A DNA stretch of 64,000 nucleotides from Chenopodium formosanum (GCA_024500155.1 CM044880.1:10881501-10945500); one strand, 5' to 3'; counted from the first letter of the stretch, positions 35,157 to 49,030 are shown. Program-made: numbers and translations. Notes: generated by a model not told the origin, from the letters alone.

Positions 35157-36182
35157 ATAAATCAATGTGGCCACACCGTGTAGCTTGCCACATACAAGAC
35201 TTACCCGATGTATATAAATTAAAATCTCCAAAATTGTCTTTATAATAGCCAAAAGCAGGACCAATTCCAAGTTCAAACAATAAGCACTTTTTGAACACAA
35301 AATATGCACGTTTGTAACAGCAAATATGCATACTTAATTAAAGATAGGACATTATGTGAAAAACTACCTTATACAAGCCAATTTTTGTGAAAAACTACTT
35401 TATTAACAAAAATGTTGTAAGAAATTACCTTTTAAACAATATATGTTGTATGAAACTACCTTATAAAACAATTAATGCACTTTTATGTACTTTAATTTGA
35501 AAAATATAATTCATGCACGTTTAAAAAAATAAATAATATGCACATTTAGTTGAAAATGTATGCACTTTTAACTGAAAAATTATGCTGGATATGGAAGGAA
35601 AATAGGGATAGGAATATGGGAAAGAGAAAAAGAATTGGGGAAAAGTTTTATTTTAATGCTAGATTAACCCCGTGTGATGCATGGTTTTAAAATAAGAATT
35701 GATTTACAGACTTTTAACACGTACTGTAAGAAAATAACTTCCTCATTTTCCTAACGAATTTCTGATTAAATATGAATATACAATTCCCGAAAGTGCATAA
35801 TTTTCATATTTAATTAAGAAATTTCAATTAATTATATTATTAACAATTGTTAACAACTCGTAAATAACTAAATAGCATAATATGTGTAGAAAACCCAAGT
35901 TTTAAAATTCAAAAATTCAAATAGAATATATTTTCAAAGCTATGTTAAACAGGGTAGATTAAAAAGGAAAAAAAAATATGACATCATCCTCACATTTTGG
36001 AGGGAAAAATTAAATAAAAGTGACACGTAGGCAATGATGACATCATCGGTTGTTATTTTAGTGTATATATATTATTATTATTTACAGTTTTGCCACTAAT
36101 GAAGCATGTAATGAGGGTCATTTGATCATTTTTTAACGAACCCTAAAGCTTCTCATCCTTATCATTATATAAATGTTATCAT
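35157..36182. other. Gene-free AT-rich region
   Basis: 35350-35470 contains AAACTACCTTAT-type repeats related to the AACTACCTAATAAA family. 35650-36075 matches 58170-58570 (TTAACCCCGTG, ACACGTAC, TGACACGTAGGCAATGATGA). The left edge of that block (GCTAGATTAACCCCGTG) resembles an inverted Helitron 3' end. No gene seen. Confidence 0.5.
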
Positions 36183-36502
36183 TTTACCCTAATTTACTAA
36201 GAATTAAACGCAACTAACCACCCCTCCCACTATCACAACCCACCCATCACCCCAAGTCATTGACGCCGGCAAGTGGCTACGCACCTTCGACTGGCGCCAT
36301 TATAACCCCTTCCGCTATCAAGCCCCTACCTTTCTTCCTCGCACTCCTGCTTCCCTTACCCTATCGCGAACACAACCAAACGTAACAACGAAACAACCAA
36401 AAAACCGACCACCCTCATTCCACCCTTAAACCACCACAAAACAGTCACATATTAATCCTTTTTACCCACCTCAAAACAACCCTCATCGTTTCGGGGTGTG
36501 AG
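36183..36502. repeat. Left flank of duplicon copy 3
   Basis: Matches 1-310 at the window start. Non-coding, C-rich. Confidence 0.75.
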
Positions 36503-37032
36503 AAAAAGGAGGAGGGTTATCGGGTGGTTTGGTTTTCGAAAAAGAAATTAGACGTAGCAGGCCGGGGTTAGGGTAAAAGGAAGGGGTCGGAGGAGGGTTA
36601 GATGTGGCGGTATAGGATCGACTGACCGATTTAGGCGGTTAAGATGGTTGGATGACCAATTTTTGGCGAGCTGGATTTAGGGTGGGGGCGGGGAAAGTGG
36701 CCGGGGAATTTATTTTTAATTATTTTTGTTTTTATTTATTTGTCTTTATTTTTATGTTTTTTTTTTAATTTTACACCAATCATAAGTTGACACATGGTTA
36801 TTAACACCAAAAAAATGAAATCTTTTAGCAGATTACCGGTCACTAAGACTTTTAAAGGCAAACAAATAGCATAATATAGTTAGAATTATTAAAAAAAAAA
36901 ATAAACCTTAGTAGGGATTATTAAAGTAAATCGCCCATAGTTAGGATTATTAAAGTGTAATAATAATTTTTTTATTTACATATTTATTTAAGGTGATTCA
37001 ATTTTTCTAGAGCTGTGTGATTACTATGTAAC

Positions 37033-37034
<2 letters not shown>

Positions 37035-37087
<53 letters not shown>

Positions 37088-37095
37088 TATTATTA

Positions 37096-37160
<65 letters not shown>
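37035..37160. repeat. (TTA)n microsatellite, unit A
   Basis: About 125 bp of TTA/ATT with two TTTA interruptions; same length and interruptions in unit B. Confidence 0.95.
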
Positions 37161-37162
<2 letters not shown>

Positions 37163-37340
37163 GTTATCCATTTATCTTGATAATTTTTTTTTTCAAAAAA
37201 TGATATATTTTCCTTTTCAAAATATTAATTTTTTATCACTTGATTTTTTTTAAATTTTTGTTCAAACTGATTGATTAAATATTTTCCCCCTTATTTTCCT
37301 ATTGTAACTTGATTGAAATCTAAAATAAGAATAAGACTTA

Positions 37341-37577
37341 GGGTTTGTTCTCATTTACTGAAATGAGCTTAATTGAGCTGAATTGAACTGAACTTATTAG
37401 AGCTGAACTGAACTGAAATGAATATTTTATAAGAGAAGGAAAATAGAAGCTGAACTAAACTGAACTGAACTAAACTGGACTTATTAGATCTGAATTGAAC
37501 TGAACTGAACTGAATTGAACTGGGCTGAACTGAACTGAATTGAATTGAACTGAAAATAATCGTATGAGAAAAGACCC
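37341..37577. mobile_element. PIF/Harbinger-like MITE, unit A
   Basis: Begins GGGTTTGTTCTCATTTACTG and ends GTATGAGAAAAGACCC; TTA at the left, TAA at the right. The equivalent of 1037-1258 in duplicon copy 1. The reverse-strand open frame over the CTGAACTGAA repeat is an artefact of the repeat. Confidence 0.72.
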
Positions 37578-38299
37578 TAAAAATAACAATATTTAACTTT
37601 AAGGGCAATTTCGGTGTTCAAAATTGCATACAAAATTTACTCTCTCACTTAGATTATGCACTAGAGATTGTACTTTGTAAGGGTGTAATTATCATACTTC
37701 CCTTGTTTCGGTTATATGATGCATTATTTTTAAACTATATGCATCATTTTCACAAATTAAAAAATTTCTATCTCTTTCGTATCACATGGGCTTTCATTTT
37801 TCTTTCTTTTTTTTTTTTTTTTTTTTTTTTTGTATCTCCAAAAACTACCTAGTTAGGTATTCGTAGTTTTAAAAACAATGCATCTAAAACGAAATGGAGG
37901 GAATAAATAAAAACATAAACATAGTACATACAACACAGTGTTGTAGCAATTTACTCCAAGTGATGATCAACTAAATTATTAATAAAATATCTATTTTTCT
38001 GTATTATTTTCTTTTAATAATTGCATCTTTAGATTATTTAGGAATTAAATCTGAACTTTGAAGGTTGTTTACTTTCTTCATTCCCAATTATGGGTGACTA
38101 GTTGAATAGGTTCTGATGACGATCTATCTGTACCTTTTGTTTTTAAAAATTTACTCATTTTCCTTTTTTAGATATGTTTTTTTATTTACTCATTCTAACA
38201 TATACCATTTTTAAAAATGGCACTCACAACTTGTTTTCTTACTAATACTATTTCAAAATTTACTTTCACAATTAACAATTTTCTTTCTCCTAAATATAA

Positions 38300-41200
38300 G
38301 GAAATTTTATATTTTAACACCTGTTAAAAACCCGAAAATGGTTTTTAACACCCCCATAAAAAATTGAAATTAACACCACACAAATTTCCAAAAATTAGGT
38401 ATAACCACCACTTAACTGATTCCGTTTAGGAATCCGTTAAGTGGGGCCATAAAGACACGTGGCGCTTTATGATTGGGGAAAAAAAGAAAAAAAATTAAAA
38501 AGAAAAAATAAAAAAAAAACCTAAAATTACCCAGCCACCCCAGCCCCACCACCGCGCCACCACCGGCCTTCCCCCAACCCACCCCCTGTCGGCGTCCGCC
38601 ATCCCAGAGAACCACCTGACGCCGGCGACCCCACCCCCACCCCCCTTTCCGCCACCTACGCATCCCACCCTTCTCTTTCCTCACTTTTGTTTCCTGACCC
38701 CCGCCCCGAAACCACCCTCCTAAACACCCCCCTCCCCTGGAAACCGCCCCTCCTCCCCTTCCTTCTCCCCAGAAACGCCCTCCTTCTCCTTTTCCCCTCC
38801 CGTAATTGTAACACCCTAGAAATTCATGTACTTTAAATACACACTTTACTCTTTTTAAAATACGTTTTAGGAATATCTAAGACATTACCGCCACCGTGAA
38901 AACGGCTAAGGCAACTATCAAAGATACACAGCGGAAGACTTGAAAACCAAAACTATTTAAATAACACAATTTAAAAACCAAACCAACAAAAGTAAAGTTG
39001 AAAATCAACAAAACCAAAGTCAAATAAAATTCACTACAACTTGGAACCATTTAAGGCCCTTATTCAAAACCGAAACAACCAAACTTTTGTGTTAGTCCAT
39101 AAAGTAATATAATAAAATATTCAATGCATAAAACACATCATATCCTAATGGAAGCTAGTATGATTCTCTCTTCACTCATGCCCCGTCATGAACATGCTTC
39201 AATACCTGAAAAGTGTATCTCTACTTGCCCCCACTACTCTCCATTAAAATGGATCATCGTAGGGCCAAGATAAAGACATGGCCAGACACAAACAACACAC
39301 ATAATCAGCAAAGCTGAGTATATAAGCGTAATTAAACACACTAACATGCATTCTCCTATCATCACACACACTTACCTCATTGCACCTGTTTACAAGCACA
39401 CACAACAATCAACAAGACACTTTAATTGGACACTAAATAATTCATTTAGCGTTGATTACGCATCGAACGGGTTTCCAACTATACCTCCCCCAATAAATTG
39501 AGGTTAACTGACACGGGAGCTAATCGTGCCAGCAACAAACCTGTGCCACACATAGGTGGCGGAATTCCAGCGCATAATAATAATAAAAAGGAATATACAG
39601 CGTCCTGTACTCCGTTAGAAGTTATGATCAAATATAAAGTCACATAACTCCCCCCATATGTTCATACTCAAGGTATATACGTTCCAAGAGTTTTGGTGCG
39701 TAATCTCTTTCACTTTACGTTATTTACATATTATTAGACTTGGTGATGACCCTCAAAGCATAACAATTCAATCATCAATAATAATTCAATCACTCAAACA
39801 TACCAATTTAATTCTTGAATATTTAGTGACCACATAATATTTAATGTTGAACCCTTTTTAATTCTACCTCAGTGTCAAAGACACCTTAAATGCATAAAGC
39901 GCCAAAAATCTTATCCCTCGGTGTTAAAAACACCTTAAGTGCACATAAGCACCAACATACAATTTACTCCTTGTGTACATAGACATTTATATAGCTCATT
40001 TCTCATGCTTAAAGCATCAATAAAAATTATATGAACCATAATAAAATTTCTTTTCAATATTCCAAACATAATTAAACAATTAGTTTAATTAAACACGCTC
40101 TCTATCATGCCATAAATAAATATGTAGTCCATATAATCATGCCAAAATATAATTTTCCAATCCATAAACCATCACAAATAATTCATGCTTCACAATTCAA
40201 TCACCAACACCAATAATTCACAATTCAATACATAAACCTTAGCATGATACTACTTGTAATTGATTGAAATTAAACCTAGCATGATTCTACATCATCAAAA
40301 TATGCTAAGTATGCGAACGTACCTTGAGTACGTTATTAAAACTGCAACAACTAGTAGAAATCGCTTACTTCAAAGTCTCCTACACATTAAATCCATAATA
40401 GAGTATTAATATTCACTCTAAACAAATTTCCAGCAATATATATTATTTAAAAACCCTTCATAAATTAATTAGAATAAGCTGAAATTATATTTAAAACACC
40501 CTAAATTAAGTCCCAATTAATGGGTAATTAAAATTTCTTCAAGAAACCCAATATTAAGTGTTCTACATAAAATTTCAGCACTTTATTATACTTAAAACTT
40601 GCTGTAATTTGGTTTTAAAACACTTAAAACAAAGGCCTACCCTATTATACATCATAATCTTTCAATAAACCATGAAACAAGAACCTAGGGTTTCAAAAAT
40701 TGGGGCTTTTTAATTAAAAACCAAATCTGAAAATTAATTCATACAATTACAATTATCAAACATCAAAATTAAACCCCCAAACTCATAATTTATGTTTAGA
40801 TCCAAGAATAGATTAAATTAAAACAAGAAAGCTTAGTTTTTTTTTTTTATATATATATATATAGTTCGAAAAAGAAAGGGGGAAAAAGAGGAGGAAGAAC
40901 GGCAGCCACCACCGGCTGCCGGCTGCTGGCGGCGGCGACCACCAGCTGCCGGTGGCTGGCAGCGGTGGTGAGGGAGAAGGGCAACCGAAAAAAATAAGGG
41001 GAAGGGGAAAAAGAAAATAAAAGAAAGAAAAAATAAGGAGGAGAGAGAGAGAAGTTTACCTTGGGTTTTCTCCACTCTTGGCAAAGTTTGATTTGCCTCA
41101 TAAGTGGAATATTTATACCCCTTCTCTACTAAGCCTCTTCCCTAAACTTTCCTCTTTTAGGTTTTCCTAATTCCTTCCCTAATAAAACTTGTTGAAAATT

Positions 41201-41936
41201 AAACTTTCCTAAAATAAAACCCCAACTTTTAAATAAAATAATTAAATAAACTTTCCTTTAATAATAATATTAATTAAAATACTTTAATTAAAATAATTAC
41301 AACTATTTAAATACTTTATAAAATACATACTTTAAATAAAATACGTATAAAAATACGGGGTATTACAGTAATCGATTTTCAACCTTAAACCACTGCACCA
41401 CCCCCAAACGAAACCCTAAAACCCATGTAGGGTGGTTTCGAGGTGGTAGCTTAGGGCTAGGGGTCGATTAAGGGAAGGGAAAAAGGGAGAAGTGTGTTTC
41501 CAAGGGAGGGGAAAGAGAGGAGGGGTGTTTTCGGGGGAGGGGCGTTTAGGGGGGTGGTTTCGGGGTAGGGTCGGGAAACGAAGTGAGGAAAGGGAAGGGG
41601 TGGGGTGCGTAGGTGGGGGAACGGGGGGTTGGGGGAGGGGGTCGCCGGCAGGGGGTTGGTTGAGTGACGACGGTGGTGGAGCGATGGTGGGGCTGGGGGT
41701 AGTTTTAAGGTTTATTATTTTTTTTTTTTTTAAAAAAAATTAAAACAAATAAAATAGTGACACGTGTCACTGTGGACCTCACTTAACGGAATTTTGTGAC
41801 GGAAACCGCTAAGTTGTGGTAATACCCATTTATGGAAATTTTTGTGGTGTTAAAATCAAAAAAAAAATTTTTTTTTTTATGGAGGTGTTAAAAACCATTT
41901 TCGAGTTTTTGTGAGGTGTTAAAATCTAAAATTTCC
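38300..41936. mobile_element. Mutator-like TIR element, unit A, with nested solo LTR
   Basis: Starts GGAAATTTTATATTTTAACA and ends with its near complement (TGTTAAAATCTAAAATTTCC). The similar ends extend about 75 bp (GAAAATGGTTTTTAACACC). Perfect 9-bp duplication TAAATATAA (38291-38299 and 41937-41945). Interior GC-rich (38525-38800 and 41380-41700); no transposase. Without the solo LTR it is about 1.07 kb. Confidence 0.9.
38807..41367 (-). mobile_element. Solo LTR, probably Ty3-type, unit A
   Basis: Bounded by TGTAACACCC on the left and GGGTATTACA on the right, with a perfect 5-bp duplication GTAAT (38802-38806 and 41368-41372). The minus orientation is suggested by TATAAATATTCCAC followed by a CTCTCTCTC-type leader on the minus strand (about 41115 down to 41045). 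The TGTAAYACCC start resembles Ty3-type (chromovirus) LTRs but the internal region is gone, so the family is inference. Open frames at 40833-41101 are low-complexity and not called as genes. Confidence 0.85.
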
Positions 41937-42803
41937 TAAATATAATTGATTGCAATCTTTATTTCGTGATAAGGAAAGTGTGCATATAGAAAATAAACAG
42001 GTGTACTACAACCAACCCCCCTTTTAATTTCCTAGGCTAGCTTTTTCTACAAAACATGTATTCTGATTTGTTAAGTTTCTCATCAAAGTGGTTAGAAATT
42101 TAATTCCTCTTTATTTTGGTTTGTACGATATTACTAATGCTATTATTAAATTGATTAAGTTGTTCATTTCTTTTGTTGGTTCAATACTTCAATAGATATT
42201 AGAACTTTTTGTGGAATAGTACCTAATAAAACTAAAAATTTTGTCGGAAACTACCTAATAAAAAAAATGTTGTAAAAAGGAGGAGGGTTATCGGGTGGTT
42301 TGGTTTTCGAAAAAGAAATTAGACGTAGCAGGCCGGGGTTAGGGTAAAAGGAAGGGGTCGGAGGAGGGTTAGATGTGGCGGTATAGGATCGACTGACCGA
42401 TTTAGGCGGTTAAGATGGTTGGATGACCAATTTTTGGCGAGCTGGATTTAGGGTGGGGGCGGGGAAAGTGGCCGGGGAATTTATTTTTAATTATTTTTGT
42501 TTTTATTTATTTGTCTTTATTTTTATGTTTTTTTTTTAATTTTACACCAATCATAAGTTGACACATGGTTATTAACACCAAAAAAATGAAATCTTTTAGC
42601 AGATTACCGGTCACTAAGACTTTTAAAGGCAAACAAATAGCATAATATAGTTAGAATTATTAAAAAAAAAAATAAACCTTAGTAGGGATTATTAAAGTAA
42701 ATCGCCCATAGTTAGGATTATTAAAGTGTAATAATAATTTTTTTATTTACATATTTATTTAAGGTGATTCAATTTTTCTAGAGCTGTGTGATTACTATGT
42801 AAC

Positions 42804-42805
<2 letters not shown>

Positions 42806-42858
<53 letters not shown>

Positions 42859-42866
42859 TATTATTA

Positions 42867-42931
<65 letters not shown>
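42806..42931. repeat. (TTA)n microsatellite, unit B
   Basis: Same length and interruptions as 37035-37160. Confidence 0.95.
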
Positions 42932-42933
<2 letters not shown>

Positions 42934-43111
42934 GTTATCCATTTATCTTGATAATTTTTTTTTTCAAAAAATGATATATTTTCCTTTTCAAAATATTAAT
43001 TTTTTATCACTTGATTTTTTTTAAATTTTTGTTCAAACTGATTGATTAAATATTTTCCCCCTTATTTTCCTATTGTAACTTGATTGAAATCTAAAATAAG
43101 AATAAGACTTA

Positions 43112-43348
43112 GGGTTTGTTCTCATTTACTGAAATGAGCTTAATTGAGCTGAATTGAACTGAACTTATTAGAGCTGAACTGAACTGAAATGAATATTTTA
43201 TAAGAGAAGGAAAATAGAAGCTGAACTAAACTGAACTGAACTAAACTGGACTTATTAGATCTGAATTGAACTGAACTGAACTGAATTGAACTGGGCTGAA
43301 CTGAACTGAATTGAATTGAACTGAAAATAATCGTATGAGAAAAGACCC
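43112..43348. mobile_element. PIF/Harbinger-like MITE, unit B
   Basis: Tandem-duplicate copy of 37341-37577. Confidence 0.72.
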
Positions 43349-44070
43349 TAAAAATAACAATATTTAACTTTAAGGGCAATTTCGGTGTTCAAAATTGCAT
43401 ACAAAATTTACTCTCTCACTTAGATTATGCACTAGAGATTGTACTTTGTAAGGGTGTAATTATCATACTTCCCTTGTTTCGGTTATATGATGCATTATTT
43501 TTAAACTATATGCATCATTTTCACAAATTAAAAAATTTCTATCTCTTTCGTATCACATGGGCTTTCATTTTTCTTTCTTTTTTTTTTTTTTTTTTTTTTT
43601 TTGTATCTCCAAAAACTACCTAGTTAGGTATTCGTAGTTTTAAAAACAATGCATCTAAAACGAAATGGAGGGAATAAATAAAAACATAAACATAGTACAT
43701 ACAACACAGTGTTGTAGCAATTTACTCCAAGTGATGATCAACTAAATTATTAATAAAATATCTATTTTTCTGTATTATTTTCTTTTAATAATTGCATCTT
43801 TAGATTATTTAGGAATTAAATCTGAACTTTGAAGGTTGTTTACTTTCTTCATTCCCAATTATGGGTGACTAGTTGAATAGGTTCTGATGACGATCTATCT
43901 GTACCTTTTGTTTTTAAAAATTTACTCATTTTCCTTTTTTAGATATGTTTTTTTATTTACTCATTCTAACATATACCATTTTTAAAAATGGCACTCACAA
44001 CTTGTTTTCTTACTAATACTATTTCAAAATTTACTTTCACAATTAACAATTTTCTTTCTCCTAAATATAA

Positions 44071-47000
44071 GGAAATTTTATATTTTAACACCTGTTAAAA
44101 ACCCGAAAATGGTTTTTAACACCCCCATAAAAAATTGAAATTAACACCACACAAATTTCCAAAAATTAGGTATAACCACCACTTAACTGATTCCGTTTAG
44201 GAATCCGTTAAGTGGGGCCATAAAGACACGTGGCGCTTTATGATTGGGGAAAAAAAGAAAAAAAATTAAAAAGAAAAAATAAAAAAAAAACCTAAAATTA
44301 CCCAGCCACCCCAGCCCCACCACCGCGCCACCACCGGCCTTCCCCCAACCCACCCCCTGTCGGCGTCCGCCATCCCAGAGAACCACCTGACGCCGGCGAC
44401 CCCACCCCCACCCCCCTTTCCGCCACCTACGCATCCCACCCTTCTCTTTCCTCACTTTTGTTTCCTGACCCCCGCCCCGAAACCACCCTCCTAAACACCC
44501 CCCTCCCCTGGAAACCGCCCCTCCTCCCCTTCCTTCTCCCCAGAAACGCCCTCCTTCTCCTTTTCCCCTCCCGTAATTGTAACACCCTAGAAATTCATGT
44601 ACTTTAAATACACACTTTACTCTTTTTAAAATACGTTTTAGGAATATCTAAGACATTACCGCCACCGTGAAAACGGCTAAGGCAACTATCAAAGATACAC
44701 AGCGGAAGACTTGAAAACCAAAACTATTTAAATAACACAATTTAAAAACCAAACCAACAAAAGTAAAGTTGAAAATCAACAAAACCAAAGTCAAATAAAA
44801 TTCACTACAACTTGGAACCATTTAAGGCCCTTATTCAAAACCGAAACAACCAAACTTTTGTGTTAGTCCATAAAGTAATATAATAAAATATTCAATGCAT
44901 AAAACACATCATATCCTAATGGAAGCTAGTATGATTCTCTCTTCACTCATGCCCCGTCATGAACATGCTTCAATACCTGAAAAGTGTATCTCTACTTGCC
45001 CCCACTACTCTCCATTAAAATGGATCATCGTAGGGCCAAGATAAAGACATGGCCAGACACAAACAACACACATAATCAGCAAAGCTGAGTATATAAGCGT
45101 AATTAAACACACTAACATGCATTCTCCTATCATCACACACACTTACCTCATTGCACCTGTTTACAAGCACACACAACAATCAACAAGACACTTTAATTGG
45201 ACACTAAATAATTCATTTAGCGTTGATTACGCATCGAACGGGTTTCCAACTATACCTCCCCCAATAAATTGAGGTTAACTGACACGGGAGCTAATCGTGC
45301 CAGCAACAAACCTGTGCCACACATAGGTGGCGGAATTCCAGCGCATAATAATAATAAAAAGGAATATACAGCGTCCTGTACTCCGTTAGAAGTTATGATC
45401 AAATATAAAGTCACATAACTCCCCCCATATGTTCATACTCAAGGTATATACGTTCCAAGAGTTTTGGTGCGTAATCTCTTTCACTTTACGTTATTTACAT
45501 ATTATTAGACTTGGTGATGACCCTCAAAGCATAACAATTCAATCATCAATAATAATTCAATCACTCAAACATACCAATTTAATTCTTGAATATTTAGTGA
45601 CCACATAATATTTAATGTTGAACCCTTTTTAATTCTACCTCAGTGTCAAAGACACCTTAAATGCATAAAGCGCCAAAAATCTTATCCCTCGGTGTTAAAA
45701 ACACCTTAAGTGCACATAAGCACCAACATACAATTTACTCCTTGTGTACATAGACATTTATATAGCTCATTTCTCATGCTTAAAGCATCAATAAAAATTA
45801 TATGAACCATAATAAAATTTCTTTTCAATATTCCAAACATAATTAAACAATTAGTTTAATTAAACACGCTCTCTATCATGCCATAAATAAATATGTAGTC
45901 CATATAATCATGCCAAAATATAATTTTCCAATCCATAAACCATCACAAATAATTCATGCTTCACAATTCAATCACCAACACCAATAATTCACAATTCAAT
46001 ACATAAACCTTAGCATGATACTACTTGTAATTGATTGAAATTAAACCTAGCATGATTCTACATCATCAAAATATGCTAAGTATGCGAACGTACCTTGAGT
46101 ACGTTATTAAAACTGCAACAACTAGTAGAAATCGCTTACTTCAAAGTCTCCTACACATTAAATCCATAATAGAGTATTAATATTCACTCTAAACAAATTT
46201 CCAGCAATATATATTATTTAAAAACCCTTCATAAATTAATTAGAATAAGCTGAAATTATATTTAAAACACCCTAAATTAAGTCCCAATTAATGGGTAATT
46301 AAAATTTCTTCAAGAAACCCAATATTAAGTGTTCTACATAAAATTTCAGCACTTTATTATACTTAAAACTTGCTGTAATTTGGTTTTAAAACACTTAAAA
46401 CAAAGGCCTACCCTATTATACATCATAATCTTTCAATAAACCATGAAACAAGAACCTAGGGTTTCAAAAATTGGGGCTTTTTAATTAAAAACCAAATCTG
46501 AAAATTAATTCATACAATTACAATTATCAAACATCAAAATTAAACCCCCAAACTCATAATTTATGTTTAGATCCAAGAATAGATTAAATTAAAACAAGAA
46601 AGCTTAGTTTTTTTTTTTTATATATATATATATAGTTCGAAAAAGAAAGGGGGAAAAAGAGGAGGAAGAACGGCAGCCACCACCGGCTGCCGGCTGCTGG
46701 CGGCGGCGACCACCAGCTGCCGGTGGCTGGCAGCGGTGGTGAGGGAGAAGGGCAACCGAAAAAAATAAGGGGAAGGGGAAAAAGAAAATAAAAGAAAGAA
46801 AAAATAAGGAGGAGAGAGAGAGAAGTTTACCTTGGGTTTTCTCCACTCTTGGCAAAGTTTGATTTGCCTCATAAGTGGAATATTTATACCCCTTCTCTAC
46901 TAAGCCTCTTCCCTAAACTTTCCTCTTTTAGGTTTTCCTAATTCCTTCCCTAATAAAACTTGTTGAAAATTAAACTTTCCTAAAATAAAACCCCAACTTT

Positions 47001-47707
47001 TAAATAAAATAATTAAATAAACTTTCCTTTAATAATAATATTAATTAAAATACTTTAATTAAAATAATTACAACTATTTAAATACTTTATAAAATACATA
47101 CTTTAAATAAAATACGTATAAAAATACGGGGTATTACAGTAATCGATTTTCAACCTTAAACCACTGCACCACCCCCAAACGAAACCCTAAAACCCATGTA
47201 GGGTGGTTTCGAGGTGGTAGCTTAGGGCTAGGGGTCGATTAAGGGAAGGGAAAAAGGGAGAAGTGTGTTTCCAAGGGAGGGGAAAGAGAGGAGGGGTGTT
47301 TTCGGGGGAGGGGCGTTTAGGGGGGTGGTTTCGGGGTAGGGTCGGGAAACGAAGTGAGGAAAGGGAAGGGGTGGGGTGCGTAGGTGGGGGAACGGGGGGT
47401 TGGGGGAGGGGGTCGCCGGCAGGGGGTTGGTTGAGTGACGACGGTGGTGGAGCGATGGTGGGGCTGGGGGTAGTTTTAAGGTTTATTATTTTTTTTTTTT
47501 TTAAAAAAAATTAAAACAAATAAAATAGTGACACGTGTCACTGTGGACCTCACTTAACGGAATTTTGTGACGGAAACCGCTAAGTTGTGGTAATACCCAT
47601 TTATGGAAATTTTTGTGGTGTTAAAATCAAAAAAAAAAATTTTTTTTTTATGGAGGTGTTAAAAACCATTTTCGAGTTTTTGTGAGGTGTTAAAATCTAA
47701 AATTTCC
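44071..47707. mobile_element. Mutator-like TIR element, unit B, with nested solo LTR
   Basis: Tandem-duplicate copy of 38300-41936, with the same 9-bp TAAATATAA flanks. Confidence 0.9.
44578..47138 (-). mobile_element. Solo LTR, probably Ty3-type, unit B
   Basis: Tandem-duplicate copy of 38807-41367, with GTAAT flanks. Confidence 0.85.
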
Positions 47708-47989
47708 TAAATATAATTGATTGCAATCTTTATTTCGTGATAAGGAAAGTGTGCATATAGAAAATAAACAGGTGTACTACAACCAACCCCCCTTTTAATT
47801 TCCTAGGCTAGCTTTTTCTACAAAACATGTATTCTGATTTGTTAAGTTTCTCATCAAAGTGGTTAGAAATTTAATTCCTCTTTATTTTGGTTTGTACGAT
47901 ATTACTAATGCTATTATTAAATTGATTAAGTTGTTCATTTCTTTTGTTGGTTCAATACTTCAATAGATATTAGAACTTTTTGTGGAATA

Positions 47990-48500
47990 GTACCTAATAA
48001 AACTAAAAATTTTGTCGGAAACTACCTAATAAAAAAAATGTTGTAAAAAACTACCTAATAAAAGGTAAAAGTTAATAAGATACTATCTTTGACCAAATTT
48101 CTACCATTTTAATATTACCACGTTGATCCACCTTAAAAAATACCCTTAAAACCACGCACTGTAAGGGTTGGTTTACAAGGTGGTATTAAGGTAATTTTCC
48201 AGGTGCTTGGGGGATATTCCGAGTTGTTGAGGGTAGATTAGTGTTTTGGGACGGTGGTTTTTGGGGTTATAGGTGGTGGTTTTGGGGTTGAAAGGTGGTG
48301 TAGGTGTGATGGAAGCAATTTCAGAAAGCGGTGGTTTCAAGATTGTTTTGAGGTAGGTAAACGGTGGGTTTTATAACATTTTACCATTTCTTAGGTAGCT
48401 TTTTTTACAGCATTTTACCTTTATTCAGTAGTTAATTCCCGTAAAAAAAACAGTAGTTTATTACAACATTTTTTTAATTAGCTAGTTTCTTATAAAATCT
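47990..48500. mobile_element. MITE-like TIR element (AACTACCTAATAAA family), duplicon copy 3
   Basis: Full-length equivalent of 20786-21300, without the hAT insert found in copy 1. Its left arm is also present, cut off, at 42220-42273 because of the tandem duplication. Boundaries approximate. Confidence 0.55.
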
Positions 48501-48664
48501 TGTTTTAATTATATTACACAATTAATATCTTCACAATCATTACCGATCGATATCGTCTGTGTTAACAATTAGTTTTGCATTAAATGAAATCTTGTTTAGA
48601 AAAATATCACCTAAATCCTTATATAGGGTACACAGAAAGAAAGAAGACCGTATATGTCCATTCA

Positions 48665-49030
48665 GATCTTGCTTACTTCACTTAAAAAAAATGTATAAAG
48701 TAAAAATATTTTTCAAATTAGAAAATATAATTTCAGCTTAGTAAAAATAATTTCAAATAAGTAGAAATATTTCAATTCAATAAAAATAGGATAATTTCAA
48801 GAAAATTTAGTAACTTTAAAGAAGAAAAATAATAGAAAATCAGTAAAAAAAAAAAAAAAAATAGTAAAAAAAAAATTTAGCGAAAATAATTAATTTTAGT
48901 TTAGTAAATTATTGTGTATTCAGTTAAAATAATTTAAGTTGAGCAAAAATAATTTCAGTTTAATAAAAATAATTTCAGTTCAATAAAAATAATTTCAATT
49001 CAACAAAAATAAGGTGAAATGAACGAGGCC
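48665..49030. mobile_element. Harbinger-like MITE upstream of knottin copy 3
   Basis: Equivalent of 3419-3743; starts GATCTTGCTTACTTCAC and ends GGTGAAATGAACGAGGCC then TAA. Its interior A tract is expanded (about 48845-48880). Confidence 0.6.

Larger units (their letters stand above)
36503..42273. repeat. Tandem duplication, unit A (5,771 bp)
   Basis: All sequence from 36503 to 42273 recurs at 42274-48044 with a constant offset of 5,771 bp. The only difference I found by eye is in an A/T homopolymer pair (A10T11 near 41868 against A11T10 in unit B). Even a 125-bp TTA microsatellite has equal length in both. The unit contains a MITE, a microsatellite, a Mutator-like element and a solo LTR, listed separately. 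Confidence 0.93.
42274..48044. repeat. Tandem duplication, unit B (5,771 bp)
   Basis: Second copy of 36503-42273. The junction at 42274-42278 shows an AAAAA microhomology: left parent GAGAAAAAGGAGG, right parent GTTGTAAAAAACTACC, junction GTTGTAAAAAGGAGG. The duplication joins the left arm of an AACTACCTAATAAA element (42220-42273, truncated) to sequence from further left, so only unit B keeps the full element after it. Confidence 0.93.

Noticed and set aside
37369..37608. Minus-strand QFSSVQ-type repeat protein (also at 43140)
   Set aside because: It is the translation of the CTGAACTGAA repeat of a MITE.
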